64,000 nucleotides of DNA from Paulownia fortunei (taxonomy: Eukaryota; Streptophyta; Magnoliopsida; Lamiales; Paulowniaceae). Positions 62,246 through 64,000 of this stretch are shown here, piece by piece (within the stretch, counting starts at the first letter, position 1; each line of letters opens with the position of its first letter). The DNA lies in assembly GCA_019321725.1 (NCBI GenBank), contig CM033115.1, positions 5,404,673 to 5,468,672 of the forward strand. The letters are read 5' to 3'. A model generated the notes under the pieces. It was not told where the DNA came from and did not search any database. It saw nothing but the letters and a program-made list of their open reading frames with translations. The position numbers and the translations under genes were made by a program.

Positions 62246-62368
62246 TTGGTGACTATTGAAAAGAATAAATATCCCACAAAGGTGTGATAGCGGCATTTAT
62301 AATATTCACCAAACTATAAAATCAAGAAACAACCACATATTATGCTACAAGTTCCATGTATGCTTAAG
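62246..62368. other. 3' flank of GDSL copy C
   Basis: Similarity to the flanks of copies A and B fades at about 62245. Nothing else was seen before the copia LTR. Confidence 0.4.
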
Positions 62369-62645
62369 CATAGCTGTTAGAGGATGTTATTTAGACACCA
62401 CCACATCAGCAGTATCAAACTCCTCACAAATCTCTCCTAAAGCTTCGGTTGCCAGAAAAATCTCAATGTACAACCTGATTTCTAGTTTATCTCCCAAGAT
62501 TTGCTTCAGATATTTGTAACAACTTACATTCAAATTTTGTGTTTTGAATTCCTGTACACATCTGATAAAGTAGAAAGTTGAGTTTATATATATATCACCC
62601 TTGTATATTGAAACGTATGAATGAAAACTCTCACCTTATAAAATC
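62369..62645 (+). repeat. Probable copia LTR
   Basis: Starts TGTTAGAGGATGTTATTTAG, a frequent copia LTR start. It is followed after about 280 bp by TTATGGAAGTTAGAGTCTCA, a degenerate form of the initiator-Met primer site, and then by a copia gag. The exact end is uncertain; no 3' partner is in the window. Confidence 0.6.
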
Positions 62646-62659
62646 TTTTATGGAAGTTA

Positions 62660-63430
62660 GAGTCTCATCTATGACTAACTCATCTTCCCTGGTTGTTGCT
62701 CCCTCAAATGTTACTCATAATCTAATAACCATTCATGTTGCTGCTCAATTGCCTCTTAAACTCACGTCCCTCAATTACTTCTCATGGAAAGCTTAATATA
62801 ATGCCCTACTTTTTGGATGGGACCTACTTGGGTATCTTGATGGCAGCGTCCCTTACCCCTCTGCAATGATGGTTTAGAATGGTTAAACCATCACCAATTC
62901 AAAACACACTGCCTAGCGTCGTCAAGATCAACTCATCCTTCATGCATTATTTGTGTATGTAGTGAAGTTGCCATGCCTCTCGTTTCTTCTGCCACCACTA
63001 GTCAAGAGGCTTGGACTTGTCTCAATCACCTCTATGAAAATAGATCAACAACTCACATCATCTATCTCAAAGTCAAACTCACTACGATCACTCATGGTTC
63101 TCTTTCTGTGACTGACTTTTTAGTCTCTATTAAATAGATTGCCGATGAACTTAATGATCTTAGCGATCCTCCAAGTGATGTTGATCTTCTTATCTATGCC
63201 ACTCATGATCTTGGTCCTGCATACAAGGACCTTATCACTACTACGAGTTGTTGAGATTCCATTATTCTATTTGAAGATATGTTTGAAAAGATCATTGATG
63301 ATGAAACTTTCCTCCTTCATCATGAAAAACAAAATGCAAAACCCACCCCTCCAACCACACACCTAGCTAAACACTCTTTATCCGCTCACCATTCTCGTAA
63401 GTCATTTTTTCCCTCTTCTGTTTGTGACTC
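62660..63430 (+). pseudogene. gag: copia gag remnant
   Basis: Recognisable copia gag (Retrotran_gag/UBN2 type): HVAAQLPLKLTSLNYFSWKA at about 62736-62795, ALLFGWDLLGYLDGSVPYPS, RRQDQLILHALF, then VTDFLVSI, IADELNDL and DPPSDVDLL-like pieces at 63105-63190. It ends with EDMFEKIIDDETFLLHHEKQ at 63273-63330. Stops and frame changes separate them. The frame changes sequence near 63432, where a gypsy LTR appears to begin. Confidence 0.75.
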
Positions 63431-63439
63431 CAAAACAAA

Positions 63440-64000
63440 TGATACAAACCATAAGTATACGATGTCAGTAAGTAATAAAGAATGAGTAGAGTATCGTTTC
63501 CCAAGGGAGTGTGTGTGTAAGTACCTAAGTGTAAACCACTTAAATTATATCTGACCAAACTATAATAGTGGTGATTGAATTAAAATACAACGACTACTAA
63601 ATTTAACAAAAGTAACTAAAACCTAAGGAGACTAATGGATTGAATGTGATACTAAAGAGAGTCAAGGCATTGATTATCCATCATGTGTTGTTATGAACCT
63701 AGCTTAATTGTGATTTAGAATGATGTGAGGTGTGTGACAGCAGGTCTTCCTATTGTAATTGGTGTTCTCTCTCGAAACAGACCAAATCTACCCCTAGTAG
63801 GTTACCGGTGCCATCTCTAGCTATGGGTCACCCTACTAACAATGTTTTGAGCTTTTTGAATTCCACTTGCTTTCGACTATCAAGTCTATGACTACCACAT
63901 GTACCTGTGCCTATATTTTTATAGGGGTTGGTCCATGGCATATCCTACTCAGTCCATTGCTACAACCTTACTTTTCGGCCTAATTGCAACAATTAGGATC
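63440..64000 (-). repeat. Gypsy LTR, cut by window end
   Basis: The stretch AGTAAGTAATAAAGAATGAG...GTTTCCCAAGGGAG has the layout of the minus-strand end of Athila/Tat LTRs (compare AGTAAGTAATAAATTTTTCG...GATCCATAGGGAAG at 22240). No tRNA-Asp primer site precedes it, so it would be a 3' or solo LTR inserted in the copia gag. Only its first part is in the window. Confidence 0.5.

Noticed and set aside
1..64000. CRISPR arrays, bacterial operons, tRNA or rRNA genes
   Set aside because: None was seen by eye; the tRNA-Asp-like sequences at 3889 and 32633 are 18-base primer sites, not tRNA genes. A tRNAscan run would settle it.

Overview
This window looks like gene-poor, repeat-dense nuclear DNA of a eudicot plant. 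The base composition is strongly AT-rich, and no intact single-locus gene is visible. What is recognisable is plant-specific: Athila-type and Tat/Ogre-type Ty3/gypsy retrotransposons with tRNA-Asp-like primer sites, several Ty1/copia remnants, a plant mobile domain (PMD) gene remnant, GDSL esterase/lipase genes with plant introns, and a plant LOG cytokinin-activation gene copy. The species cannot be named from the sequence. All homology statements rest on motif recognition by eye; no database was searched, and identities and counts are hand estimates. Layout, left to right. 1-2596: AT-rich DNA, possibly decayed LTR. 2597-5255: LTR, primer site and decayed gag of a gypsy element (+). 5271-11077: Ty1/copia element (+) with both LTRs and a heavily stopped gag-pol. 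11640-17930: first copy (A) of a duplicated segment carrying a GDSL esterase/lipase pseudogene (-) and a 1.5 kb terminal-inverted-repeat transposon absent from the second copy. 20974-35311: a solo gypsy LTR (ends TGTAATACCC/GGGCATTACA, near-perfect 5-bp target duplication) split by a 12.07 kb Athila-type element (22201-34268, -) with 1.6 kb LTRs, a perfect CCCTT target duplication, tRNA-Asp primer site, polypurine tract and recognisable gag, protease, RT, RNase H and integrase. Between integrase and 3' LTR, where an env-like ORF would sit, it carries an intronless LOG-like gene and a second, unrecognised cysteine-rich basic ORF. 35878-40575: second copy (B) of the GDSL segment. 40581-46860: a copia remnant (+) cut by an inverted gypsy LTR of the same family as 2597-3879. 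47120-53780: Tat/Ogre-type element with RT (+), 40-bp tandem repeats, an antisense PMD gene remnant and a 3' LTR. 54604-55656: another LTR-like block. 57668-62245: third GDSL copy (C, +), interrupted in exon 3 by a 375-bp Tourist-like MITE. 62369-64000: copia LTR and gag, then the edge of a further gypsy LTR. How it works together: there is no operon-like logic. The region is a nest of transposons around three decayed GDSL esterase copies. The LTRs hold the visible promoters (TATA boxes at 5606, 23035, 33488, 53259). The most interesting object is the Athila element with its captured LOG-like gene: the catalytic motif is intact and only two coding lesions are seen, so this host cytokinin-activation gene appears to have been carried as retrotransposon cargo fairly recently.
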